Assembly (NCBI GenBank): GCA_024734495.1
Contig: JALMQS010000153.1
Span: 12,442,626 to 12,506,625 of the forward strand
Direction of reading: 5' to 3'
Length of the DNA stretch: 64,000 nucleotides
Source: Forficula auricularia
Lineage: Eukaryota; Arthropoda; Insecta; Dermaptera; Forficulidae
In this document: positions 22,717 through 32,995 of the stretch, one piece after another
Position numbering within the stretch: position 1 is the first letter of the stretch
Layout of the letters: each line of letters starts with the position of its first letter
Position numbers and translations under genes: made by a program
Notes under the pieces: model-generated
Told to the model about the DNA's origin: nothing
The model's input: only the letters and a program-made list of their open reading frames with translations
Databases searched by the model: none

Positions 22717-22752
22717 ATTAAATATAATATTTATTTATTCTTATCTTTATTA

Positions 22753-22995
22753 AAGATGTATCACCTTGCACTAACACCACAATCTCTACTAATTATTGAT
22801 GGAAATAAGTTTAATTTACTGAAAAAAGTACACAAATTGGGTGTTAATATAAAAATATTAAATTTAAAATTTTTATTATTAATTAATAGTCTTTTATTTA
22901 TTTTATTTTTTATTTTTTACCTCAGATTCTATAGTCCATTTAGTTAGTAGGTATGTAGAAGGATTTTTTATCCAGTGTTAGTTAATATTCTAACT
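22753..22995. other. AT-rich gap, no gene
   Basis: A 63-codon frame here is Leu/Phe/Asn-rich chance translation. Nothing else is seen before the hAT-like element. Confidence 0.4.
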
Positions 22996-23222
22996 CAGAG
23001 GTCCCTAAGCTTTTTAGAGATAGGGCCACATTTGAACATTGAAAACTATGGGCGGGCCGGATATAACATATTATACAGAAACTATATTAATAATATGCTA
23101 TTATATGACATTAATATTTAATATAGTAAATATTTCTGAATTTATTCTGTAGTAGCCTCGGGCCGGATAGAAAAGTTTCAAGGGCCGGATTTGGACTCCC
23201 AGCCGTAGTTTGAGAACCCCTG
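22996..23222. mobile_element. hAT-like MITE, 227 bp
   Basis: The left end CAGAGGTCCCTAAGCT and the right end, reverse-complemented CAGGGGTTCTCAAACT, match at 11 of 16 positions. The flanks TTCTAACT (22988-22995) and GTCTAACT (23223-23230) agree at 7 of 8 positions, the hAT duplication length. Subterminal GGGCCGGAT blocks occur near both ends. No coding sequence. Confidence 0.75.
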
Positions 23223-23230
23223 GTCTAACT

Positions 23231-24063
23231 GAAGAAGCCTGATTAATTCAAATTTTATTCTGCCAGGAGCGAGGTTTGAATTTGGCCATTGTAAGCAATT
23301 CCAGCCTAACTCCTAAATAATGTAGGTAATTAAAAAAAATACTGAATTTGTTTTAGATAAACAAGAAAAGCTATAGCCAAAGGATAGAGGTCATCCTAGC
23401 CAATATTCTCTTATAATCACTTTATTTAATATAGCCTGGCCTTATGGGAACTCATTGACGGCTTTTGGGCTAATGGCTAATAAGAAATGATCCATAGTTA
23501 TTATTGGTCAGGAGTCTATAAGCCACCATGAAGTTACAATATTACTTGAGTGCCCTTAAGGCAAGTCTATGTCTAGTTTTGTTAAGGGAGAATGGTTTAG
23601 GTCCTTGGTGAATCATTTTAAATAAAGAATTTTTTTTAAATTTAAAATATAAAATACTAGGTCTAGTCTTAAATACAGTGACTATATATTTTGTCCTAAA
23701 GAAAATAATCATTGTGTGTAATTTTGAAAGCATTAGCAATGGCGTTTTGATGATTTTTATTATAAAATGATATTTCATAATTTAGTCAAAAATAAATATT
23801 GAAAGGGTAAAAATAGGAGAATGATAAAAAAAAATATCTAAAAAGAAACGGCATTTGAAACACGGACATTCTCTTGTTATTCCATGTATCCTTAAAATTT
23901 ATTTTTTTATTTTATCTTAACTGTAATTTTCTATAAACTTTCTGAGCAGTGCGTTGGAAAGACGATCCAAATGGCGCAATAACTTGAAAATCATTTTGCT
24001 CTTTCCACTGTACCATTTATTTTGAATAACCCTTCAATATGGTATATTAGGTATGTGGTAAAA
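23231..24063. other. AT-rich stretch, no gene seen
   Basis: A 78-codon minus-strand frame at 23542-23778 is Lys/Ile/Phe-rich, with no splice context and no domain. No repeat was recognised. Confidence 0.4.
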
Positions 24064-24152
24064 GTTAGGGTCAAACCAACATTCTTTAATATCCGCCCTT
24101 GTACTACTCCCTTTCATTTTGATTTATTTCGATTTCCAAATGATTTAAATGG
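24064..24152. repeat. Second copy of the 85-bp dispersed repeat
   Basis: The blocks GGTCAAACCAACATTCTTTA, TTGATTTATTTCGATTTCCA and AATGATTTAAATGG match 22048-22132 in order and orientation. Confidence 0.65.
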
Positions 24153-26562
24153 CGAATTAATCGTTTAATTTCGAAGGGGTAAGGGTGATAAAAATGAGGC
24201 AATTGAATTTATTGATAAGCAATTAATAATGAATTTAATATTGGCCAGATTCTTGTTAAAAAAATGTGATTTGGAAACAAATAAAAATCCATCTTTTATT
24301 TTGTGATTTATCAGTTTTAATGTCAATGCCTTTGCTAAAGTATCAACCTCTATTTTTCAAACAAAAAACACATAACCTGAATTTTGTAATAAAAATAACA
24401 ATAATATTTCAAAGCGGTATCAAAATAATTACCTTTTAACGATTAAAATCTATTCTAAGTTTAGGTATATTTTTTAGTAAATAACCGATTTAATTGAGAA
24501 ACATATTTTTCACTTTTAACTATTAGGGATTAAAGTACCAGAGATGAGTTAATTAAATTATGTTCTGTTCTGTAAATACGAATCGAAATGTTGAATTGAT
24601 AAAAAATATTTAATAACGACAGAAAAGTTTTAAATCAAATGATAAAGTATTATATATTCAGTTTGAATTATATTAATTATAGATATTTGAGTTTTATTTA
24701 AAATTTCTGAAATGTCTAAACAAAATATAAAATCCGGTTTACTCGTTAGGGTTATAAGATAAATTACAAGTTAACTCTCTATAATAAGGCATTTCTCCAA
24801 AATGGTTTGAAAATTGCCGGAAATTTCCAAACAACTCGGCATTGCTACAACACGGTTTCGCCCTAACACGATTTAAGAATTGGGGAAGTTTCTTTATAAT
24901 AAATTAATAAGGAATGTACGCTTTACGTGTCAACCGTGTGACCCTAGTATTCAATTCACTCGATTTTTTTTCTATCATTACAGGAAAATAAACTACCTTC
25001 TTAGAGCACTGTTTTTTTTTTGTTTTTTTTTTTTTATAATTTTCATTTTTTTTTCTTATCTATTTGTCAATGAAGAATTTAATTTATCAGCGCTGACAAA
25101 TTCTTGATTCCTCTTGATTAATGAAATAGATCTTCTCTTTTTATTAGCACTGAATATCTTGCAAATTTAAATTAAATTAGCGAGCTAGTGAATTATTGGA
25201 GTCGGGATTCTTTGAACCCGAGAGGAGGAAATGAAGTTTCATTTTATCTGAATTCAGCCATTCCTCGCATTTTAACAATCAACCACCTTGTTTTTAATTA
25301 TTCCTGTTAAATTTCAAAAGCGATTCTTTTTGTTTCCCTTTTGGCAAATAAGGAATTAGATTGATTGTTTTCAAATGAGTTATTAAATGAAATTTCGGGA
25401 GTAGATTTATAAATGAAGGCGGGGGTTTCGGGGGGTTCTGTTTGAGTTAAAAGGTCTCTTCTGATGAATGAAAGAGAATCCCTAAAAGTGAAATATGAAT
25501 AATTTGGAATTGACTTACCTCCGTCTCGCCTTATCCTCACCTGAAGTCGAGATCAGCAGGGGGTAGTTCACGGATTAGGGTGAGCCACCCTCATCACTGC
25601 ACCAGTCTGTTAGCAGCCTTACAGCCGAAGACAGAGATAAATGAGTGCGGTAATGAATGGCCGACCACCCTCTGCACCCGCTATCGAATTAAACATGGGC
25701 ATTAAATTACAAATAGCTTTCAACCCTGGGCAGATTTAATAAAAACAAGCACTCCCAGGTAGAAAACCATCCCCTATGAGGCTATGAGGAGGGTCATTAA
25801 GACCCTCAGAAACTCTGTTGATGACGCGCCGGAAAATAAATAAACGAGGCTTATTTCTGCCTCCTCCTCCACTTGGTCGATTTAATGGTGAAATGCTCAC
25901 TCAGTACCTGGCGGCTGAAAAAACACAAAACTGCGATATGATTTCTTCCATCCAACGAACATAGTCCGAAGATGCACCAACAGGTACAGGACCTTTCAAA
26001 ACACCACTTTTTTGTTCATATTTAAGTTTTTAGTTTTTTCAATCCAAAGTCCATTTGCTACTTTTGAAATTACTTGGTATAGTACATGCGATACCTGCCT
26101 GTTTAGTTTTGGATTCACGAATTTTTTTATTCGCTCATTTTGTTTAAAAATGTCTGTATGGTAAATAAAACCCATTTTCAATCATGTTTTTTCCATCTGC
26201 CCGGCTTTCGATATCCACATTGACTAAAAAACGTAGAAAGTTTGTTCTGATGCCAAAATGTTTGTATTCCCATTGCGGAGAACTGATTATATCTTGCGGT
26301 CCCTGGTTTTAGAACTTCTGTTTCAAAAATGCATAAAGTAGGTATAATTTTTTCTTAACAAAATTAAATTTATAGATAGATAGTATTTATTTGTTTATCC
26401 ATACTGTATCTACGTATCTGACTCATGAATAAGTTTGAAACTAGGGCGACTCTAATTGTCGAGAGTTCCGATGAGTCTTTAAAAAGTTATAACCTCTTCC
26501 TTCATTTTTTATTAAAAAATTCTCCTTTTCAATTTTTTAAAGAAATCGTTGATATAGTTTAT
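24153..26562. other. No gene supported; GC-richer block 25520-25930
   Basis: Most is AT-rich. From 25520 to 25930 the sequence is clearly GC-richer and non-repetitive, and it includes a donor-like AGGTAAGT on the minus strand near 25512-25520. All frames through the block are closed by stops, so a coding exon is not supported. An untranslated exon or regulatory element remains possible. Confidence 0.4.
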
Positions 26563-26573
26563 TTATTACTCGG

Positions 26574-26826
26574 CATTGCTGTAGCTAGAATTTTTTTTCG
26601 AGGGAGGTTACCCACCGATAGTATAGTGTAGTATGGGAACTATGGGATATTCTCATAAGGAGTAGGAGATATGACTTCCCAGATGCCCAGATTGCTTTTT
26701 TATCAGAGTATTTTTGTATTAAATTTCTATTGAACGTTTATTTGTATCCTTAGTTATTTTACCTCAACATTTCGTGGGGGGGAGGGGGGCGATCTAACAC
26801 TTTAACCCCCTTCACTGGCTACGGCC
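26574..26826. mobile_element. TIR element with an 11-bp flanking repeat
   Basis: The flanks TTATTACTCGG at 26563-26573 and 26827-26837 are identical. The ends carry short imperfect inverted repeats: GCTGTAGCTAG near the left end and, reverse-complemented, GCCGTAGCCAG near the right. A G-rich run (about 26777-26790) lies near the right end. An 11-bp duplication is long for most cut-and-paste superfamilies, so either the true ends are a few bases further in or the class is unusual. No coding sequence. Confidence 0.65.
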
Positions 26827-26837
26827 TTATTACTCGG

Positions 26838-27693
26838 TTTACGAAGCTTGCTTGCCCGGCGGTTTTAAAAATTGAATTAATTCGAAAATTTTCAATTTTT
26901 TTTTCTTTATGAAACGTGAGAACATACAGTATCATTTTCAAGTGGTATTTTTTTGTAGCGGCACTATAATAGTTTGCCGTTTTACGGAACCCTAAAAACC
27001 CTTTTTACTTCAGGAATATACAATATTTCCAATTCTGAGTATTGTAATGTAAAGAGAGAGAATTAATGTTCTGTTTAAAGATCAAAGGAGTTGGACTAAG
27101 CTAATTCTCTGGTTAATTTAATTGATTTTGATTAGATAATGATTTATCGATTCAATTTTCTCGGTCCAAAAAATAGACTTATTCTATCTACACTATAATA
27201 ATATAATAGTACTATTATATAATTATAAAACCATTTTCCATGAAGAATAAATAACAAACAATTAACAGGTGTCTAATATATCTAGAGGGGATTATCTAAA
27301 TCAGCATTATTCATGCTTTCATTAATCAATTATTAAATATTTACCCTCTGTGATTGTGAACTCATCTTCGATAAATGTCGTCGTACATTATTAATAAATT
27401 GTTCTGATGGACGATTATCAAATTCCTCATAGTTTACTTCTTTTTCTACCCTCTCGAGAAAAAAAATCTTAAGAGCTTCTTGTACATTTTTTACTAACAT
27501 TATCCTTGTTAAAAATTTATTTATTTTTCTATTTTTTTTTTTTGCAAATCTGAGATTATATAATAAAAAATCTCAAAAAATGAGTTTAATAAAATAGCTT
27601 TGATTATTAAATTTCATTTTTATAGTGTTTAGTAAAGTATTAATATTTTTTTACTTCAATAATTAATCTCATTTAATTCATGAAATATTATTA
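26838..27693. other. AT-rich stretch, no gene seen
   Basis: A short ACGGAACCCTAAAAA at about 26985 may be the edge of a GGGTTCC-type repeat. Otherwise only AT-rich sequence without exon-like frames is seen. Confidence 0.4.
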
Positions 27694-27793
27694 ATTGTAG
27701 TGGTTTTATGGAGATGTCAGCCAAAGGGGGATGCAAAACTATCAGAATAAGACGTTTCGGTCTAAAGTTTATAGGGCCATCCTCTGTATAATT

Positions 27794-27844
27794 CCCAATA
27801 ACTGATGGCCCAATAAAATTTAGGCCGAAACGTCTTATTCTGGG
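27794..27844 (+). ncRNA. Divergent hammerhead-like motif
   Basis: Helix I 5' strand CCCAATAA is followed by CTGATG, a GCC/GGC (or GGCC/GGCC) hairpin, GAAACGTC and helix I 3' strand TTATT-CT-GGG. Helix I pairs 5 bp, has a two-base bulge, then 3 bp. GUC is intact. The core deviates: CTGATG runs straight into the hairpin, so the usual GA of CUGANGA is not clearly present. It is probably inactive in this form. Confidence 0.35.
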
Positions 27845-27863
27845 AGTTTTATTGAACCCGGTG

Positions 27864-27931
27864 TTTTTATATTGGCTGACAAAATGGGTTTGTGCCCAAT
27901 GCCAATAAATAATTAAATAAAAAATAAAAAA
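27864..27931 (+). mobile_element. Short 5'-truncated retro-insertion, 13-bp target duplication
   Basis: ATTGAACCCGGTG is repeated exactly at 27851-27863 and 27932-27944. The 68 bases between contain TTGTGCCCAATGCCAATAAA and end in an A-rich tail of T/A spaced A runs. This is the pattern of a LINE-made insertion truncated to its 3' end. Confidence 0.8.
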
Positions 27932-27985
27932 ATTGAACCCGGTGCATCCCACTTTGCCTGATATTTCCATCATCCCACTGCAATT

Positions 27986-28874
27986 TCATCACAGCCACGA
28001 TTATCAAGGATATTAATAATTTATGATATACTTATAAAAATAATACATGTGTCTACCAGTGGCGTGATGTCCATGGATCCCTAAAATGTCAAACATTTAG
28101 AGAATTTTAATAAATATATAAAGTCGACTTTAAAATTCCAGAGGGATCTTTAAATTTTCAAATTATTATCCGTTATTTCAAATATTTTTATAAAAAACAT
28201 TTTTGTTTTGTAAATTATATTGGTTCCCGAAATGAAATAAAATTGTTGCATAGTTTCAAAGGGCAATTAAAATGAATGATTTTTCCAAAAGGGTTCGGAC
28301 AGAAGGTTTGAACTCCCTGCCTGGTCGATATATCTTCCAGTTCAAGAATATCAAAGACAAGTCCAGTCAAGTTTTGGTCGAATAATAATTGTTATCGCTG
28401 ACGAACTATTAAAATAGTAATAATACAAAAAAGGAATAAATAAAGATGATTCGATAATCTTTGGACTAATCCATTTCTAAGAACTCTCAATACATAAGAT
28501 CGGAAATAACTAAGAGTGTTTATAGCAATAGAATTAGGAGAAATTTAATATTTTCTTATAGGATAGGCTGATTCATTGTGCAAGAACGACGATTTCGATT
28601 TCAAAGACTCTGGAGTTTAGGTCACAAGAATTAATTTCTGACTCCTACTATACTCACTCACACAAAGCAGAATCCGTTTGGGGGGGAAGGTCCCAAAATA
28701 TATTTAAACAAAATCTAATGTTCTTTTTTTTGTTTATTTTTTTGGCTTTCTCGGCATTAACCATTAGTCATTTTAATTATGTGAATACCCAGATTGAGTG
28801 CTGAGAAGAAAATAAAATATTGAGCAGTATGTATAATAAAATATATCAAGAGTGAAAAGACATTTTAATCCAAG
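27986..28874. other. No gene supported
   Basis: CAGTGGCGTGATGTCC at about 28056 resembles a hAT terminus but no partner or duplication was found. A G run at 28680 and AT-rich sequence fill the rest. Confidence 0.4.
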
Positions 28875-29140
28875 ATCACGTTAGCGATAACAAACGTTTC
28901 TTGGGTAGATGCGGCAGTTAACGGCCATGGTCGAGGGTTGTATCGGTAGGCTCTACCATATATCCACTCTCCCACCAAAGTACTATGATCACTTGGGAAA
29001 CGGAGTCTATAATAGCTGGAACAGAACCCCTGGGTCCCAGCCTCGTTGTTGACACACGGCTCTATTAATTAGTGGTGGCAGCTTCCCTCCCTTGAAACCA
29101 GTTAAATAAACAAATAAATATAAATAAATAAATATATTAT
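28875..29140 (+). mobile_element. Probable LINE or SINE 3' end with (AAAT)n tail
   Basis: A GC-richer block (about 28880-29100, including GGGTCCCAGCCTCGTTGTTG and GTGGTGGCAGCTTCCCTCCC) ends abruptly in an AAAT/AAAC/AATA tandem tail at 29102-29140. A sharp change from GC-richer body to simple A-rich tail is typical of a non-LTR element 3' end on the plus strand. No reading frame or flanking duplication could be confirmed. Confidence 0.45.
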
Positions 29141-29335
29141 ATAATTGGAGAAAAATGATGAAAATGTTTTTAAGACTCGGTATGCTCTCTGTAAATTTTG
29201 GCGATTAGTAATTTTTCGTCAGCCAACAGTTTGAGATAGAAAATGGAAACTTGGAAAAATAGGTAAAATTTATTAATATGCTCTTGACCATTGAATTAAT
29301 TCATTAGCTACAACTGTTTAAAAATCAAAAATTAC

Positions 29336-29470
29336 GTGCCCGAGTTGCCCTCATTTGGGGCAATCGCACGGGTCAACCCGTCCTTAGTGCAATGGACAGG
29401 CCTCGCCATGAGGCAACCACCTTTATGATCATGGTTTGCCCTGCGACAGGTAAATAAAAATAACAAAATT
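29336..29470 (+). mobile_element. Truncated retro-insertion with 9-bp target duplication
   Basis: AAAAATTAC occurs at 29327-29335 and 29471-29479. The 135 bases between start GTGCCCGAGTTGCC, are GC-rich (GGGTCAACCCGTCCTTAGTG, GGCCTCGCCATGAGGCAACC) and finish in an A-rich tail. It is likely the 3' part of a LINE or SINE of a family not otherwise seen here. Confidence 0.65.
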
Positions 29471-29479
29471 AAAAATTAC

Positions 29480-29991
29480 TTGCTCTCTAGTAAAAAAAAA
29501 ATAATTAATATTTTTAAATTATTTAGGATTATATTAACATAATTATTTATGCCTAATATATATTAGATTTTAAAACTAAGTAAATTCAAAATATCAACAG
29601 TTCATTTATTGAAAATAAAACATTTTGACATCAGAATTATGTTATCGAGTAATCCGAATCCAGGCAGATAGTTAACAGACATGCTGCATACAAAATATTT
29701 AGAGATGACTTTGCTCTAGTAGTCGAAAAAGTAAATTGAGTGAATTCACCACTCTGGTCGCCCATCCGTGGTGCGTTTTGAGTAATTATGGGTTCCTGGG
29801 CAACGAAAAAAAAAGTTTTTTCTCATACGTTAATCATGTAAATTACATCTATCTATGTTAAAGAGGCAATCATACTTTCTCATTAAATTAATTGAAAAAT
29901 AACATTTTTCAAAAGTAAACTCAAATTATTGATAAATCAACTGTCTCTTAATCAACTTAATGAAAACAGGTTATGAACCATTTTACTAGAG
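29480..29991. other. AT-rich stretch, no gene seen
   Basis: No repeat, exon-like frame or structure was recognised. Confidence 0.4.
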
Positions 29992-30873
29992 CAGGGCTGT
30001 CCAACCCGTCGCCCGCAGGCCGCATGTGGCCCAGCACTGCAATGAGTGTGGCCCAACATAAAATCATAAACTTACTTAAAACATTGAGATTTATAAGTAG
30101 ATATATATTTATTCCCTATTTATAAATATGAATGTAGGTACATTTGTATCTTTTGTCAAGAATAAAATTCACTAAAAGCAAAATTATAAGTTCAACTATA
30201 TACCTAAGATAAAAAAAATATGAAGGTTCGAATATTTAAAAATTCTTCTTCTCATATTTTAATTTTCTAAAATATTTATTATTTCAGTAATTTATATGCT
30301 ACGACACTAACCAAATAGTTATCATTCTAGTACAAGGAGCCAAGGAATTGGGATTTTCTAGAACAATCACAATTAATTCATAATTTTTCTCCTTGTCTCA
30401 GGACTTGTCTTTTAGATATTTGCACGTTATTACATGTCAATAAATAATGGATAGTCAGGGATTATTATACCGTCGCCCAATATAAAGTCATCAAATTTCT
30501 TAAAACATTGAGATTTATACGTAGATACTGGAAAACACACAACAATTTGGCTTGATAATTTTTTTTCTCTAAAAGAAATTTGAAAATCTACTGTGAAGTT
30601 TTCGAAAAATAAATGTTCTAATTTTAAATTTTGAATCTGGAACTGGATTACAAAATTTCTGAAAAAATAATCATTATTTTGGTCTATTTTCGACTCCATT
30701 TTCATTAGAAATACATTTTCTACTTCCAAACTTTCTGATTGAATGTTCTAGAACAACAATTAGATACTGATCTGAAAGAAAAATTGAATACAGTCTCTTT
30801 ATTTTATCGGGCCCGAAACATTTGTTTTTTCTTTAAATGTGGCCCATGTAAGACAAAATGTTGGACAACATTG
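29992..30873. mobile_element. Non-autonomous hAT-like element, 882 bp
   Basis: The left end CAGGGCTGTCCAACCC and the right end, reverse-complemented CAATGTTGTCCAACAT, are imperfect inverted repeats with the shared TGTCCAAC. The flanks TACTAGAG (29984-29991) and TACTAGAA (30874-30881) agree at 7 of 8 bases. Subterminal ATGTGGCCCA blocks occur near both ends. Inside, a block around ACTTAAAACATTGAGATTTA is repeated about 420 bp apart (30075 and 30495), so the element carries an internal partial duplication. A minus-strand frame at 30430-30729 is not transposase-like. Confidence 0.8.
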
Positions 30874-30881
30874 TACTAGAA

Positions 30882-32389
30882 GATCCCTAAGAAACTAGCC
30901 ATTGAAGCGTCATCTAGTTTATTACTATATGTTATGTACCTACTAAGATAATGCTGAAAGGTGGCTATTTTGCGCCCATGCAACACTGACTTAGTAGCAC
31001 AACAGTTTCGTGAATATTTAACACAGATGGTAACACCTGTTCTGGCTCCACCCAATTTAGATATATATATGGGGTGGATTTGTTGTGGGTGTGCAAGCAT
31101 TAGCGCCATATGGTGAAGCGTCAGTTGCCCCCACATAACTGCCAATTGATTGATATCAAAAAGCACTAGACTATCCATCCGCCATTCCCGCCCTTCGCTT
31201 CGTTTCCCCACCAAAAGCGCTAATTGAATTATTTATAGCATATTTGCTCGGGGAAAAAACTGTTTGCTTTTATTATCGATTATTCACCACCCTCGATTGG
31301 ACATTTCAATATGTCAATAAATAAATTAAAGATGCTTATGATTTTATTGAGGCTTTGAATTTTTTTTTAATCATCAAAAAAATGTCATTTAATTGAAGTC
31401 TTTTGATCTATGCATGTATGATCCTGTCGATTATTAAAAAAGTCTAAAATTCACTCAAGCTTGAATTTATATGATTGAAATATCAAAAGCAAAATGACTA
31501 ATTTTTTTTAGCCACTTATGAGTGAAAAAGCAAAAGGAAAAATTATACGACAAACAGTCGTTCCCTACTATCTCATTTGGACGGACCAATATAAACAGAT
31601 CATACTTCTCTGTGTTTATTTAAAATATTTAAATATTCTATTTCAATTTACATTGGGTTATATACAAATAAATACTTGTTTAAATCTAATTAGATAATTA
31701 CTTGGAATATATGGTACTTGTATACATTATATTTATTCACATGTATCCCTAAAAGATCAAAAGATATTTTCAAACTTTTAACTTTGATTTTTATTGATAT
31801 TTTTCAAGAAAATTCGTAAAATTGGAAAAGGGTATATTTTAAGTTTGACATTGAGTGAGTTACCAAAAATATATTTGTATTTTTTCCCCGTTTCACTTAC
31901 CATTAGGGTCGGTTTGCATACCGATCGGATATCTTTGACTGGCAGCTAAATCAACCTATTGAAAGACCCGAAGAAAGTTCCAATTTGAAACATAGAAAAG
32001 TTCTTTTATTTTGTAATTGATCAAATATTAGTTTCTTTTGTTCTAAAACAAAAACAAAAATCAGGTTTTAATAAATAAGTAAAAATATATAAAATCCGTT
32101 ATCTCGCGTCGCCAGGGGTCCTCGCGAAATTCATCTTCCCCACATCAAATTTAGGCCTTGCCCAGCATCTGCATATATCTTTGATGGTATTGATAAATGA
32201 AAGTAAAAATATGATTAACAAGTCGGTTCAAAACCTCTCACCGAGATTAAAAATAATTATTTTATTACCTTCTACTCTAGATATTTTAATAACTTATGGG
32301 TTTTTTTTTCTTTAAGAATTCATTATTCATTAAATTTGAAAGAATCTCTAACAGTATTTTTTAATAAAACTGTAAATTACCTTCATTCA
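30882..32389. other. No gene supported
   Basis: A GC-richer patch at 30960-31215 contains a hairpin (TCCACCC at 31045-31051 with GGGGTGGA at 31070-31077) and a 112-codon antisense frame that I do not trust. The rest is AT-rich. Confidence 0.4.
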
Positions 32390-32818
32390 TAAATTTGAAT
32401 GTTTGTTGATCTGTCTGTCTGTTTGACCTTAATGGACTCCGACACCATTTGTCTGATTGAGATGAAATTTTGTACCCATTATTTTCTTACTTTCGCGGAC
32501 CGGACTGATTTAGTATCATCAATTTAAAATCAATTTAATTTTTCAATTTTATTCAAAGCCCCTAAAATAAATATGAATGAATAGATTTTTGTTATAATAA
32601 GAATAGAGAGAGAACAAAAGAAGGGTTCTTTTTAGACCTTTTCAGACCTATTTATACAGAAAAGGGTAGGTGGTTTGTTTACTTGGTCTTTTATATTTAT
32701 GAAAAATTAATTTAAGTTATTTTTTAATTATTTATATTTATTTTTTATTTGCATTTTAATAAACGAATATTTTTAAAGTTGAATCTTTCTTTAAATGGTC
32801 AAAATCACCCAAGAAATC

Positions 32819-32857
<39 letters not shown>

Positions 32858-32995
32858 AATTTACATAAAAGGTAATCACTTTTGGACAGCTAATATTTCA
32901 ATCCCGAGACGCTGCCCGCCAGGGCATCTCGCCCAGAAGCCCTAGCTGGGACAAGCGTGCCGGAGGCACGACGGGTACAGCTAGTCTATTATAAA
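32390..32995 (-). mobile_element. Minus-strand TACTAGCTG-type repeat
   Basis: Read on the minus strand, it starts GACTAGCTGTACCCGTCGTG with a GTGCCTCCGGCAC hairpin and a CAGCTAGGGC block, like the start of 10165-10545. Toward its other end it passes through a (TA)14 tract and closes with a GGTCAAACAGACAGACAGAT stretch, typical of retroelement 3' regions in insects. No frame survives. Confidence 0.5.
32827..32854. repeat. (TA)14 microsatellite
   Basis: Uninterrupted alternating TA, lying inside the minus-strand TACTAGCTG-type repeat. Confidence 0.95.

Larger units (their letters stand above)
22152..22752. repeat. Outer snap-back repeat, interrupted by another element
   Basis: The left arm runs from 22152 (TAATAAAGATAAGAATAAAT) to about 22236. 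Its partner is split: 22291-22354 and 22717-22752, the latter ending ATTCTTATCTTTATTA. Removing the insertion at 22355-22716 and one copy of its duplicated target restores a continuous arm. The inner arm sequence, ACTATGAGTTAAGGATTCTA plus GGTCACTTATTTCAC, is related to the palindrome at 13138-13293. Confidence 0.8.
27694..27985. repeat. Snap-back repeat with a hammerhead-like box and a nested insertion
   Basis: The two arms pair from AATTGTAGTGG at the left tip to CCACTGCAATT at the right tip, through GGGATGCA, AGAATAAGACGTTTCGG and GGGCCATC. The right arm is interrupted at 27864-27931 by a small retro-insertion; taking it out restores the pairing. The right arm holds the better hammerhead-like box, while the left arm has lost the CTGA part. 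Confidence 0.75.

Noticed and set aside
25520..25930. GC-rich block with a minus-strand donor-like site as a coding exon
   Set aside because: All frames across the block are closed; could be untranslated or regulatory but there is no support for a CDS.
28056..28310. hAT element starting CAGTGGCGTG
   Set aside because: Only a single terminus-like string; no partner end or 8-bp duplication found.
30876..31214. 112-codon minus-strand frame
   Set aside because: Begins by an alternative start, overlaps the target duplication of a hAT element and shows no domain; likely chance in a GC-richer patch.
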